Assembly (NCBI GenBank): GCA_021234155.1
Contig: JAJEKV010000072.1
Coordinates: forward strand, 5,433,620-5,497,619
Length of the DNA stretch: 64,000 nt
Direction of reading: 5' to 3'
Origin: Isoetes taiwanensis
Lineage: Eukaryota; Streptophyta; Lycopodiopsida; Isoetales; Isoetaceae
Numbering within the stretch: the first letter of the stretch is position 1; the number at the start of each line of letters is the position of its first letter. Under the pieces are notes generated by a model. It saw only the letters and a list, made by a program, of their open reading frames with translations, did not search any database and was not told where the DNA came from. Both the position numbers and the translations under genes were made by a program. This document shows positions 1-12,283 of the stretch, in pieces.

Positions 1-2760
1 ACTCGTATGAACTTTGCTATAATAACATTCTTCAAACCGGGCCGCTTGAGTACAATATGCAATCACGGGCCAAAATATAATAGAAGAATTTCATCGGCCT
101 CGCCGCCGCCGGACTTTGAGACATGATCATGGACGAAGCCTCACAATCTTCAGCTCTAATGACACAACAAGGCTATAACATCCGGTTGCGCCTATAATTC
201 AGATCATCATCGCGAAAATCGCTGCGGAGCATATTTAAAGCTTAAGGGTCAAAACCGAATGTAGCCTATTAGACTACCATCATCCACTACAAATACGCAA
301 ACTTGACAAAGCCGTGGGGAATAGTACCGCTAAGTGATTGCGTTCTACCTTCGCAGCTTCCGTGAGTAACAACATCACAAACCGCCAGGATTGACCCATA
401 CCATTCACTGGAGCCGCGAACCATGTGAGCTATGTCATGCTTCCCACTCCATCTATCTGGATCCGTATGCACGTAGTTTTCTTACTTTTGATGCCCGAAA
501 GTTCGCCAGCAAGGGCTCTTATATATAATGTGATAAAATAACACTGAACCTTGAAAAAGCTAAGTCCAAATGGCTGCAACACAAAATAATGGAATACTAT
601 GACTCTAGGCATTGACCAATAACAAGTTATCCAGTCCATATGCATATAATTCCAAGATATACTATATGTACAAACCGCAGTTTTCGTACTTGTATCTAAT
701 TTGATGGGAATCTTTTCTTCTAAAGCAACCAACTACTCAGCTTCCCCGGGTCTCGCTTATTTTCCGCGATTCCATTTCCTTTTTATGAAGAACACCGTCT
801 TCAAGCTCGCTACATCGTGCGAATTGCCAAATCACTTGAAATAGTATACCCAAAATACTAAGTGGGCTAAGATTGAAATGAAATAGCCATCGCCAGGAGA
901 GTTGTACTTGATGTGCATATCGAAGAGCTGCCATGAATTGCCGCCATTGGAAATGTATATGCCTTACCAAGCAATAGAAATTTATCACATCAAAAAATAT
1001 ACAAGTTTAGAAGGTAAATATAACATTAACATGTATCCGGTTTATTATGATAATGTATTCGAAGTCTACATTATGATACTAAATAACATAAGACCTATAA
1101 AGTCATTTCCATCTAAAAAACAATCACCAGATCCCAGAAGAAATTGATCCCGACTATTGAAGGTTGTTTTAGTCAAGTTTATTATCGATGAAATAACAGA
1201 AATACAAAGAGCCATCACCACTAGTTAACAAAGATAGGAAGAGAGCAATAAAGTTCATGATTCTTGAAACAAAACCAAAGTCCCTGAAATTTTCTCCCGT
1301 GCTATGGCCGGTTTAACTAGGAGTTGCAACAAACAAGAAGAAAAACAGGATATAGGTCTTTGAAAGAGCTTCATTGGTAGGAAGTCTCGATAAAGAGTGA
1401 CAAAAAGGACAAAGTAATGAGCAAGTCCTACAAACCCAAAAGAATATTGCCGGCTCGGTTCATCTTATAGTAGCACTCAAAAGTGCGCTATAAAGTTTCC
1501 AACTACCGACCAATGTGTTGAGGGATTTGCCACCTTTGATAACCTTTCGCCTTCTCAAGATAGCCACTCCACCATAAATCTTCAGCTCTAACACCACTAT
1601 ATTAGAGACATGCACACACACCATAATGCGGATGAAGAGGTTGAAATTGTAGGTGAATTCCCTGTGGCCAAAACATTGCTCATACCCTAGGTGCAAAGAA
1701 AAATTTACTCTAACTGGATGATAATACCTCGTCGAACGACTTCAAGATAATAGACCAACTTTGCCATGTATGTGCAAGAAATTACAAGATATGCTAAAAG
1801 TGCCAAAGTCCATACACATTGACAAAGCTAGAGCATGAAGAAATTTTGTTGGCAAAGATTAAAAGACAATTGTTTCCAAAGAATTACTTTGGGAATCTAA
1901 GAAGGAATGGCCATGTCTTATCTTTTGAAGCAAAGTGTCCTCTCGATTCGACACAAAAGTAAATCAATCTTAGACAACAAGAAGAGCATTATTTCCAAGC
2001 TATACAACTCTCCCGACTATGTCTTATATTGTAACCGCATTAAAAAGGACAAGTGATAAAATGGCATGTGTCGTGTGTTCTACATCTTGCTTTCGATTTT
2101 ACTAGTCACCAGAAATACTGCCTAATAATTAGACTCATAAATCATTTGCTCATAGACCTTTAGTACTTCCAAGTTCGGTCCTGAGTGAGATTCGTAGATT
2201 GTTTGTTATATCAACCAAAAATCTCCTCGCCATGTGAAAATTAGGGATGCAGTGTTTTCCTTCTCATCCCTTTTCCTCCCACCTCGGACATAAGGACCTT
2301 TGTTCAAAATACATATTGTTTTTATTGATTGCACCTTGAGAAGAAATAGTGTCAACATTGCTCTTCAAGAATTGCACAAACCGATTTCAAGGATAAAGCA
2401 TTGATTTTGTAGAAAAGCCCAGACAAAAGTCTGTTGCATACCTAATCTGGATCTTGGATTTTAGAAGGGGGTAGTGTAGCAAGCCTAATGCCGGGGTTTT
2501 GTTCTTGGTTGGATATTCTTAACATCAAAATGAATCGATGAGGAGAAGAAGACTCTAGACTAGATTCTTTATTTCGCACAAAAAAGATGAGACACTAGCA
2601 AAGAGAGAATAGGCATTGTTTCATTTGATCTTGGAACGTGTGATTTTTCAACGTAGAAATTAAGATGGGGGTGTTCTTCCCTCTAAAACCCGGTTTTAAC
2701 ATCTCATGATTCAAAAAACGCAGATGATCGCCGATTTATAGGGAACAATAGGTTTGAGCA
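1..2760. other. Intergenic, degenerate repeat-like DNA, no gene seen
   Basis: AT-rich stretch in which every open frame is about 100 codons or shorter and none resembles a protein family I know. A purine run at 2462-2474 directly followed by TGTAGC could be the polypurine tract and 3' LTR start of an old LTR element, but no partner LTR, primer site or coding remnant was found, so this is only a guess. Confidence 0.5.
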
Positions 2761-2769
2761 AAGCATCGG

Positions 2770-2849
2770 GCATATCCTAGGTATATTTCAAGATATACCT
2801 AGATATGCCGTAAACCCAAGATAAGCTTAGGGTTTGCCCCTAGGGGCAA
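2770..2849. repeat. Cluster of hairpins and palindromes
   Basis: At 2770-2808 the arms GCATATCCTAGGTATAT and ATATACCTAGATATGC pair with one bulged C around a six-base loop. At 2834-2849 lies the perfect palindrome TTGCCCCTAGGGGCAA. It may be part of an old LTR or MITE; no target duplication was found. Confidence 0.55.
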
Positions 2850-3299
2850 CCCAATATAATTCAAGGGATCTCACAATTTTTCTAGAAATATTGCTATACT
2901 TCTCTCTATTCCTATACTGCCTAATCCTATACTGCCTAATCCTAGTCCTGATCCAGGCATATTCCACACCATATCCAAAACCACAAACTATGGCGTACCA
3001 TCCAAAATAAGATGGGGTCAAACCCCATTTTCCACGCCACCAAAGGTCCGCCAAACGTGTTCCAAGAAGTCAAACAAGTACATATATAGTATTTAACAAG
3101 AAGTTAGCATGTCTTTGTGGCGATCCAGATAAGTCCATTGCCGCCAACAAATAGGGTTCACACGTAAAAAAATCAGAATAGATTTTAAAGACCTACCTAC
3201 ATGCCACCCACAACATATGAACACCGCACTTCAGAAGGACATCCACCTTTGAGTCATGTTGTCCATCACATGAAATGCAGATACAACATGATCGAAGCA

Positions 3300-3392
3300 T
3301 GGGGACTTGAACCCCACCGACATAAGCCATTGATAAGTTGCCTTAGCATAATGGAACTCCCCAAAGGGTGATCCATTATGCTAGGGGCTAAT
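3300..3392 (-). repeat. tRNA-like SINE head (A box and B box)
   Basis: Read on the minus strand, TAGCATAATGG (3373-3383) matches the RNA polymerase III A-box consensus, and GGTTCAAGTCC (3303-3313) matches the B box. They lie in the right order about 60 nt apart, longer than in a tRNA but allowed in SINEs. The A-box region also forms an 11-bp perfect stem (3345-3355 with 3372-3382), which a normal tRNA would not have. About 150 nt further along the minus strand there is a short T run near 3170 that could be the tail. No target duplication was identified, so the SINE call is an inference. Confidence 0.4.
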
Positions 3393-5197
3393 CCCATGCA
3401 CAGTCCTCAAGCATACCCATGCTAATGCAAGTTCATCATCATGCCAAGTTTTTAATTTTCTTAATGCGTAATGCATACGCAGTAAACAAAGTAATGCAAC
3501 TAAAAAGACAACAATAACAAAATGAATCACAATCCCATAAGAAAATAGTTTGAATCAATTGCTCGTGATGTTCAACACATGTGCATGCCTCCTTTGCCAA
3601 CCTCCATTGTTTCCTCACAAGAATTGTTAGAGGCGTAATCTAGAACATGGCGCACTGGAAATCTTGAGAGGGAACTTGTCAATGTGTCTCAACTCCCGAA
3701 GCAACAAAGCACGCAAGTTCATGTGGCTCCTCGAGCTTGCCTCTCTTGCCCACCGCAGCTTTCATCCCACTCCATGCTTCCAATGGTCTCCTCCACCATT
3801 GAATAAAGCACCCACCGCATCTGAAGCAAGCGCCACGTAAGCCGCAACTATCTCTGCAAGGGTATTTATGTTGACAACACTGGTCAACAACTCATATGCC
3901 ACATGAGCCTGCTCTGCATCTGCAGATGCTACAGCAAGATGTGGAAGACTAGTGGAAATCAGGTTTTCCACAGAGGGGTCCTGAGGGAGTGGAGGTTCAG
4001 GTGGCCTATCAGGAGGATCAAAGGACTCCACCGCCTCTTGCTGCACATTCTCCAAATGGGCAAGGGAAGGCATTGGCACAGGCATGTCCGTGCATGCACA
4101 TCAAATGAGTCCTATAAACCTGCCACAATCAAGCAACACAAAAAGAAATAACTAGCTGTAAACATAAAGCAAAGAGATCCAAACATGCCATCGCTTGATA
4201 GCCATCGGGTAATCAATCGGAGTCCAAAAGGAATGAAATCAGCCGCCCGACATCCCCTCCATCCTGTGCCCCTAACTCCCTCGCCCTTACATGTCAACCC
4301 AACCCCTCATCTCCATCTCCGTGGGCTGCATGCATCATCATAATATTCTTCCTCGCCTAACCCAATCGCTCCACGAAGTTGCATACCCCAGGGACATTGA
4401 ATATGACACAAGGGACATCGGTCGGGTATGGCTTGTGACCGGGTTCAACGCTATTCTCCACGGGCTTCACACGATGCTCAAAATGAATGCATAGTTAGTA
4501 GGCAAGATCCACCGCTAGATAGAATCCCCTGCCCCTCATCATCCCAGATACAAGTATAATGCAGGGAGGCAGTATTAACCCGCTTCCTCCATGGTACTTC
4601 ACAAAATGATGGGCTCCGGAAGCAAGTTCTTGTTGTCCAACACCATAACACTTTTGAGATCACCGCACTATGAAGCGTATAGAGATCTTTGCCCATCTCG
4701 ACCGCTTTCACTCACATTATGAAGGCAAACCTTGAAGTGGACATTCCCAAAGTCCTTAAAGCAATACCCAACCAAATTCCTCAAGCATTGCATCCTTGTA
4801 TTCTTAAAGGCCTTGCACATCGAGGATGCTCGCCGCTTTTGGGATCTCCAACCAAAAACTTTTGATGGCAAAGATTCAAAAGAAGAGGTGTTTTCGTTCT
4901 TAGCACTCCCCTGGCAATGCAAATGATCCAAATGGATTCACTCTCAAGAGCCACAACCCCAAAGAATGGTCCTGCTCTTCAAGTAATCCACAAGTCTCAC
5001 AAACATGCTAAGGGGACATCGCCCCAAAGATAACCCGTGGTAAGGCTCACATCCAAAAAACCACTCCCCCTCATCCTCAATGTCTAATCTACCCCGCCTT
5101 ACAGGTTCCCTCTCAGTTCCCCACACGTAAAAGCATTATCAATACAAGAGAAATTGGCCTAAGGAGGCAAACTTTATTTCTATGCACTAGCACCTCT

Positions 5198-5311
5198 AGT
5201 GATAACCAACACACCAAAAGGGCGGATCCTTCAAGGAAATTGTTATCCAATGGGCCCCAACCTTTCCAGGCTTTATCCCATACCCCATAGACCATATCAA
5301 TTCTTCCTCTC
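5198..5311 (+). repeat. Direct repeat copy 1 (~110 bp)
   Basis: A ~110-bp segment starting AGTGATAACC and running through CCATAGACCATATCAAT recurs at 5919-6023 in the same orientation, with about 90% identity and one short deletion. The copies are about 720 bp apart. It may be a remnant of LTRs or a local tandem duplication. Confidence 0.75.
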
Positions 5312-5918
5312 CTCGAGATGCTTTGCCCTCAAGCATGTGGAACACACCAATGTTGCCATGAGGAATTGAACCTTTGCCTCGATACCAAATGTTACTAATG
5401 CTTTGTTCTTCCTGCAAATTCATCAACTTATTAGAAAGTAAAACACCACAGGGTACTCGATTTATCACCCAACTGGATCAACTAGAAGAGATATCACCAA
5501 GTCAAGCTACTCGGCAAGGCTGTATAAGAATAAGCTCTTTTCTAGCCACCAACGATCGTTGTTACAGAAAGCAAAGCTAGGCTCATCATCGCATATAAAA
5601 AAAGAGCAGATCTAGTTGTGCAAATGGCTTAGACCCATGTGCACCTTTCTGGTCATAAGGAATCTATGGACAAGCAAGCCCAATCTGGAAACTAGACTTC
5701 CAGGGCTTTCCAACAAGGTAAGTATCGCCGATTTTTGAGTTGTGGTCGTGGAGATATCACGTCTCAAACTTAACCTTCTATTTATAGGTAACAACACCCT
5801 TTTTTTGCCGTTTTGCTTCTAAATAAAGGTCAAGATTTATTTTAGCTCTCTTTGATAATATCAAATCTTAGACATACTGAATGGCTTTCTTACTTGATCA
5901 TATCAATAAATATTATTT

Positions 5919-6023
5919 AGTGATAACCAAGACACCAAAAGGGCGGAAGGAAATCGTTATCCAATGGGCCCCAAAATTCCAGGCTTTATCCCATACCCCA
6001 TAGACCATATCAATCTTACCTCT
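5919..6023 (+). repeat. Direct repeat copy 2 (~110 bp)
   Basis: Second copy of the 5198-5311 segment, shortened by about nine bases near its start (the bases between GGCGGA and AGGAAAT). The shared stretch stops cleanly near 6023. Confidence 0.75.
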
Positions 6024-6494
6024 ATTCTAATACGCGAAAGCATCAACATGGCTACCACGATAGAAAACACACAAAATTTAAACAAAGAATTCTAAGGCGG
6101 CACTCACCTCCGACTGCAAGACGACATGCCCAGCAACTCCAGCGGCATATGGGAAGGCGCTCCACCTCTGCCCCATCGCTTCCACGCGCCAAAGACCCCA
6201 GAGCCAACAGACCACTTCTAAAAATGAAAGACCTCGATCTAAAAAATCCCACATCCTAATTTCCACCATCAGCACAATATGCTCTTAGCATACGAATACA
6301 CCATTTAACCTTTGAAAACCTTATGTAACCTCAGACCCCAAACAACAATTGCCCAAAATAATCAAGCTAAAACAAGGGTTTGCCTTACGATAAAAGAACC
6401 TTCCTTCCTTCCTTTCGGACAAGGGCCTCCATGGCTAGGGTTGGCAATCCAACATTATCTTTTCAAAACCTTTACAAGGGGTAGATGCTATTAG

Positions 6495-6544
6495 GACACG
6501 TCAGTATTAGCTTTTGATGACATGGCCGATGCTAAAGATAACAG
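6495..6544 (+). promoter_or_regulatory. Candidate light-type promoter motifs upstream of the RIQ-like gene
   Basis: GACACGTCAG (6495-6504) contains an ACGT core and AAGATAACA (about 6536-6544) contains an I-box-like GATAA, 80-130 bp before the ATG. Both motif types are common in promoters of plant photosynthesis genes. They are short and could occur by chance, and no clear TATA box is visible. Confidence 0.25.
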
Positions 6545-6625
6545 AGCCCATCCGACCGTCCATTTAGATTGCAGCCTCACAATGCTACGTATGAGTCATG
6601 GCTTTCGTCGGAAGAGGGCACGGCT

Positions 6626-7550
6626 ATGGCGGAATCTTTGCTCCTCAAAGGCTCGGCTCAGGGCCTCTCCGGCCGATTCTCTTCCCAAGATGTAGCATGC
6701 CTGCAAAAACAGCGCCCTGGTAGCCTTGTCATTAAAGCTGCAAAAGAAGCAGCTCCCGGAACACGCTACATTGGAGGTAAAAGAGTAAGTTTCTTCCTTT
6801 CTCAAATTATTGCATTAGGTATAATGTTTTAATCTGAAGTAGAGTTACTTGTTTGTGCTCCGACAGCCGTGAAGCAATATACCTGAAAATTATATCCCAG
6901 GCATCTTTTTGCGTTTTTATTTTTAGCTTTAAGTTTAGTATTGAGATTGTTGATTTTTCAGATTCTTGAAAATGGCCATAGACGAATCTCCATTTCTGCA
7001 CTACAATTCACTTTCTCAATGAAAACTGTGATAATAGGGCTTATTAAATGCTTTTTAAAATAAGTTATGCATTTATTATTTAAGATATTAATTTAACAGA
7101 GCATTTGTCATGAACCCAAAAGGTCAAGGTAGTTCAACAGGGAGATAAATCTGCTACACTTAGAGACAAAGTGGATGGAGAGCAGAAGAGTGTAAAGTTG
7201 TTAACAAGAGTACAACAACTTAGATTGCTATCCAAGGCTGAAAAGGCAGGATTATTGACAACTGCAGAAAATTTTGGTGTTACACTTTCATCAATTGAGA
7301 AGCTTGGGCTTCTGTCAAAGGCAGAGGAACTTGACTACTTTCTGCTGCAACTGATACCAACACACCATCTTCCCTTCTCACAGCAGCCTTGGCCCTTTTA
7401 TTTGCTGGACCAGTTTTCGTGTATGTCGTCCCAGAGGATTCAGGTGTTCTTGTAGCTTTGCAAGTTCTGGTGGCCCTGGCTTCAGTGTTAGGAGGATCTG
7501 CCCTCTTTGCTGCTTCAAATTTTGTATCTACACTTCAAAGTTCTGATTAA
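6626..7550 (+). CDS. RIQ: RIQ1/RIQ2-like grana protein (DUF1118), two exons, one frameshift
   Basis: Exon 1 is 6626-6784 (ATG at 6626, donor GTAAGT at 6785), and exon 2 is 7123-7550 (acceptor AG at 7121-7122, stop TAA at 7548). Both junctions are phase 0. Exon 1 gives about 53 residues, serine/basic-rich, fitting a chloroplast transit peptide. Exon 2 carries the family core [19 protein letters not shown] followed by a second related motif with [10 protein letters not shown]. After 7332 the frame breaks: inserting one base (expected GGA for GA at 7333) restores the family C-terminus with two hydrophobic segments, about residues 140-160 and 167-190, and a total near 195 residues. Arabidopsis RIQ1 and RIQ2 are thylakoid grana proteins that affect LHCII organisation, grana stacking and non-photochemical quenching. 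Since everything else is intact, I favour a sequencing error over a pseudogene, but cannot prove it. It is the only recognisable host gene here. Confidence 0.85.
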
Positions 7551-7764
7551 CATTTATATTCGAGCCCTGTTTTATCAATGCAATCTACATGTAAGAGTAG
7601 GTAGTTTGCATTGTAAAGATGTGTATTCATTATTCATAAGTAAGCATATTTTCAAGGAATGAGATAGACCTTAGTCTTTTTTAAATAGAATGGTGAAACA
7701 ATAGTGAAGCCCCTCAAAAAAGGATATAAGGGAGAAAGAAAGTTCCTTTTTGGGTTGCCCGCAG

Positions 7765-7880
7765 GGCAATCTCTAGGGATGGAAGTGAGGAAATAGGGAT
7801 ATGCTTCGAACATTCTATCTGAACAATCTTTAGGGATGGAAGTGAGGAAATAGGGGATATGCTTTGAACATTCTATCTGG
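7765..7880 (+). repeat. Tandem duplication of a ~58-bp unit
   Basis: Two adjacent copies (7765-7821 and 7823-7880) share TAGGGATGGAAGTGAGG and a common end CATTCTATCTG, differing at a few positions. It lies just after the 3' untranslated region of the RIQ-like gene. Confidence 0.85.
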
Positions 7881-9650
7881 ACAGTCAATTATGGGAGATG
7901 TATGATCTGAAGGCTGAGATAGCATTGGAGCTGAGCTCAACTTGAAAGCCTGAAAGTCGAGTTTGCATGCCAGATCTCAAATTTGGACGAGCATTTAAAG
8001 TTTAGTTTTCGACGTTTGCAACCGGATTTGTGCATGGAAAAATTGGTAACGCATGTTGGCATTCGTTGAAATTTGGTGAAGTTTTTAATATAATCGTTAA
8101 GAAAAGACACTAGACTTGCCGTAAAGAGGGCATCAAATAGATTAATTGCTGCTTGATCTGTTGGAAGGAGTCTGAGACGGCCAGATTGGCAAGATTCACA
8201 GCAAGATAGGATTATTTGGGGTCATATTTGTGCTTGGCGAATCAGATTTGGAGTTCTTTTTGTGGTTTGCAAGAGGTTGGGTGGATATTTAAAGATTGTT
8301 GTTATTTTGTAATTGCAGTTACGTATATAAGAATGGCAGTTTACTGCCCATTCCCAGGGAGTCATCCCCGCATTCTGCACATTGGAGCTCTGGAATCAGA
8401 GGTAAAATCTCCAGAATCAGGGGTAGAAACGCCGGAATGAGAGGTAGATGGTGAGAATCGAAGGTAAATCTTCAAGAATGTTGAGTAACTTCAAGAACGG
8501 CTGCAGCTGTTAGATTAGTAGTAGTTCCGGAAAAGAAACTTAGCCAGATGGCGCAATGCCATTGGCAGATATGGCAGAATGCAACTTAAGTTGCATTTAC
8601 GGTTGTAGCTTGTGCCACATTTGTTGGGGAGGACAGGAAGTTGGGGTTAAGTTACATAAGTTTTTGTCCCACTTATCGATTTACTGCTCCAATCCCCGGA
8701 TAAGACCGACATGTCCCAATCTTGGATTTGAATCTGTGTTCCTGATTCGTTTGCCCGATTTTTGCTCCGAAGGGCAATCCCTTGTTGCTGTAGCAACTTG
8801 TTTCTTATTGTTGGGTGGGAGAGCGAGAAAACATTGGAAGCTGAACCACATAGGCTACCACATAGGCTACCTGAGCGGCTATTTAAGGCTGCCTTGCAAA
8901 ATTGACCTGCCCGATTTTGTCAAGAAATTGAGAGCTAAAACAAACATCAAACTTACAAGATTGATGATAGCAATATTTGAATTCAGTCAATGCCTGTCTT
9001 CAACTTAAATTTCCTATATCAAGACATCACTCCTGATCTGCTCCTATGTTCAATTTTTTGCTCCTAGATTTCTTGCTTATATATAGCAAGAAAAGACCTA
9101 GCATGCACTCCATGCCAAGCACATAGAAGAGCTAATATTTTTTCTATTGGAGAACAAGAAGTTAAATCTTACTTATCACCAAGGATGGTAACCTGAATCG
9201 AACCTCCCCCATAGGGTTGAACCCCAACCCCCGGTAAACCAACCGAGGGCGGGCATCGTTTATGCTTTTAAATTTCTTTCAATTCTTCATAGCACTTTAA
9301 CTCTTTAACCCCCATTCATACCATACAACTTCATGGCCGCCTCCCTCAGCCCCTTGCCCTGACCCCCATTTGGAGGGAGACATCCCTCAAAAATTTCAAA
9401 CCCCACCCGAGAACTGTGGAAGGGGCAGCGAAAACGCCCCGACGATAACAAAGACAAGGGAGAAACCTCTTCCATGAGGAGGGAAGCTCGCAAAGGCCCA
9501 ATCTATGAGATTGACTTTGAGATGGATGAAGGCCGCCAAGCCCCGCAGACAGCAGACGAGGACCATGAAAACAAATGAGGAACAGATCGAGAGCAATAGA
9601 ACCCTGATTGTAGGATTGATACAGACATACAAATTCTCAAAGATCCCACG
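7881..9650. other. Intergenic; one unassigned open frame
   Basis: A 150-codon frame on the + strand (8556-9008) begins with ATG, is rich in Cys, Leu and His, and ends in a basic region. I recognise no domain in it, and no intron signals, ribosomal context or homologue could be named. It may be a chance frame in an old repeat. No paired terminal repeats were found around it. Confidence 0.35.
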
Positions 9651-9894
9651 CGGCTCAAAAGACGCTTAGGTTGAAAGGCAACGGGTTACGAGATGGAGAC
9701 CCGCGATGCAAAGAAGCTTAGAAGATTCGCCCGCTGGCCCACTTTGAGGGGCAACAGGATAAGGTGGCCTTGCCGACTTGCGAGCTCGCAGTGGAGTCCC
9801 CTCCCTCACCACCATGGAGACTATGGCATGCGACAAGCTGTGGTGTTGAGCAAGATACGCTGGCAACTATTTCCCGCCAAGTCGGTTTAGGGGT

Positions 9895-10302
9895 ATGCCA
9901 CCGATACACAACGTCCGAGCCATCGCTGAAGCCACCAAAGCTAAGAACCCCCGCAGAGTAGGGCCGATGCACAAGATCGAGATCTCGGAGCTCAAAGCAA
10001 CCATTGCCCAACAGGCGCGCCTCCATGCCGAGGTCCATGAACACCGCGCATCATTACAAAATGAGTTGGCCAAACAAATAGAGATTCCAACAGAGCTAGG
10101 CTCCCGACTCCTGCCAGCAGAGGTCGCAACACAGGACAGCAAAGCGCACGTGCCCCACAAAATTGGCATTAGATCCAACGACAGACCGACACCACCTCCT
10201 CCATCTCGCGACACCACACCGCCCCCTCGGCCAGGAGCAGCCCACACACTTCAACCAACAAGGCCACCCCGGGACAGCCACCGCTGCCCCTCGACTCGCT
10301 GA
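9895..10302 (+). CDS. LINE A ORF1-like fragment
   Basis: A 135-codon frame. The first ~75 residues are charged and alanine-rich with a spacing compatible with a coiled coil (IEISELKATIAQQARLH onward). The second half is rich in Pro, Arg and Thr. This fits a nucleic-acid-binding ORF1 of a LINE, and its position ahead of the endonuclease supports that. There is no CCHC knuckle. Similarity alone would not identify it. Confidence 0.4.
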   Translation: MPPIHNVRAIAEATKAKNPRRVGPMHKIEISELKATIAQQARLHAEVHEHRASLQNELAKQIEIPTELGSRLLPAEVATQDSKAHVPHKIGIRSNDRPTPPPPSRDTTPPPRPGAAHTLQPTRPPRDSHRCPSTR

Positions 10303-10939
10303 GCAGCGGGGAGTAGAGCCAGCCGACGCCATAATGTGGTGGTGCGTGGACTCTCGGAGGAGGCAGAGAAGATCTCACCAAACGCATCCGGGATGAGATC
10401 CTATCTCGAATGTCATTCCCAACTGTGGTACACATTGCTAGAACAAGCCGCCTTGGGACTCAACGCCTGATCGGCCGTAGCGTTGTCACCTTCCGCGGGT
10501 GGCGCATATGCGAAAAGCGTGGAGGCTATTCTAGCGTCAAAGTAGGCAACCCGAAGGGGATCGCTTCAGTATGTCGACCCGGGATCTCACCCCCGGCGTA
10601 ACCGGAGTCCGGCCGGCGGTGGCCCAGTCGAGGACGTCCCGTCGTAGAGGGGGGGCTGCAGGCCTTGTCCGGGGCAAGCTTCGCATTTTCAGGCCGGCGC
10701 CTTCTGAGGTTGCCGAGGCAATGCGTCAGTAGCGCCACTCTGCTGGCCGGCTGCCGCTGGCCGCCGATACCTCCACTTGCACCTCTGCTCCCGCCCGCCC
10801 AAACTGGCGGCTTTCGAGATCTTGCGCATTGCTCCCCAACCGGGCGGACCATCGGCGTCCACATCGAATGCTAACAAATAGGAACTGTGCCTCCGGATGG
10901 TGTCTTGAAACTGCCGGGCTTCCCCGGCGTAAAAGGCGA

Positions 10940-11430
10940 GAGTCTCAATGCTATTGCACCGTGATATGGATCCGATTTTCCTCATGGAAACATGGGAACA
11001 TGCGGGGCCTGAACTACCTGGGACCTCCCAAGCTATCTCGCATTTCTGTTCAATGAGTGCACAGCAAGCGAGGGCATGGCGGGTGGCCCTCGCTACTACC
11101 GCGGCAACCTTGAGGCACTCAAAATCTCGTTGCAAAAAAATGGCCATACAAATCGCTATTTGTGGGTGCGAAAAAGATGACAAGGGATGGCGACACTCTT
11201 CTCATAGCAGCATGCTACTTTCCACATGCCGAGAGCAACTTTTATAACACTCATTCGGATGTGGATCGATTGGAGCCCTATGTCGATCTATATGATGACA
11301 TACTGGAAGACAAACAAGTTAAGGGGATTATGTTGCTTGGCGACTTTAATGCACGCACAGGAGCCGAGAAGGTTTCAAAATTTGAGCCCCTGGCAGAGGA
11401 CGTCTTGCAGTTGAACCCCGGTCAAGGATA
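10940..11430 (+). pseudogene. LINE A APE-type endonuclease domain, frameshifted
   Basis: Two overlapping frames cover the domain. The first carries the LMETW motif (about 10980) and the second carries ACYFPHAESNFY (11208 onward) and the catalytic-region motif GDFNARTG (about 11340). These are hallmarks of the APE endonuclease that nicks the target for target-primed reverse transcription. The frame changes twice within the domain, so no functional protein can be made. Confidence 0.75.
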
Positions 11431-12283
11431 TCAGACGACAACCATATTTCGCGCTATGGCAGGCAGTTGTTGTTGCTGGGTAGTATCTTTGACCTGGTTA
11501 TTTGTAATGGGTTGGCACAATGGCCGTCTTCCAGCTGCTGCACTTGTAGACAGGAGAACCAAGGGGCGGCTCCAAAGGTGGTGGATTATCTGGCGGGTTG
11601 AGGAACGAGATCTCGCACTGTTTACTCATTTTTCCATCGGGATAGGCCGGCCCCTGTTCATGCATCTCCATTGGGAGGCTCCCCGTGCATCTACTACCTC
11701 AACACACCGTGTGCCCCAACTACGCCTGGACTACGACCGTGCAGGGACCTATGCCCAGCTGCTTGAGCATGATCCGGCAGACTGCCGCAACTCCCCACAC
11801 TTCGGGAGCAATGCGCTCACCGACTCATCCGCTTCGACGGCCGCAGAAAGATGCTTTGGGAGAGGCGCTCCACGGCGAACCTCGTGCACTACCACCTTCC
11901 CCGCAATGATGGTTTGATGATGAGTGTCGGAGCTCAAACGCACACTCCCAAGCAAGTCATCGATCCCATCTCCCGCCCCACAAAGCCAGTCAAATACCGC
12001 CTCTTTCTCAAGGACAAGAAGGCCGATACCTCACGCGAGCATCGAAGAATGATGTTTGGTCTCCTCGGACCGCACCCCAGACATTCGAGAAGGGTCTTGA
12101 GCAAGCCCGCCCCGGCCCGTGAACATCACCCTGAGCAATGGGTACAAGATTTGCAACAGCTTGTAATGCGACCGGCCGGGGGGCGGGGCCGATCTCTACA
12201 GATAGGCATGGCTCGTTATCACGAGGGGGATGTCATCATGGGCCCGCAGCGTCTAGGTAATGGGAAGGCAAAGGCAGATTTAG

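Larger units (their letters stand above)
3393..6490. other. No confident gene; old repeats
   Basis: Open frames are short. The longest here (3762-4085, minus, 107 codons, proline-rich in its first third) has no recognised domain. Near 5370-5395 the minus strand reads TTTGGTATCGAGG after a CA, resembling an initiator-Met primer site behind an LTR, so a decayed LTR retroelement on the minus strand is possible. No second LTR or coding remnant supports it. Confidence 0.45.

Noticed and set aside
3762..4085. 107-codon proline-rich frame as a gene
   Set aside because: No domain, no splice or promoter context, and an overlapping frame on the other strand of similar quality.
9180..9250. tRNA-like GAATCGAACC segment
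   Set aside because: No acceptor, anticodon or A-box elements could be fitted around it.
9280..9300. CATAGCACTTTAACTC as a target duplication partner of CATAGAACTTTCTCC near 23430 for LINE A
   Set aside because: Too many mismatches and no link to a clear LINE 5' end.
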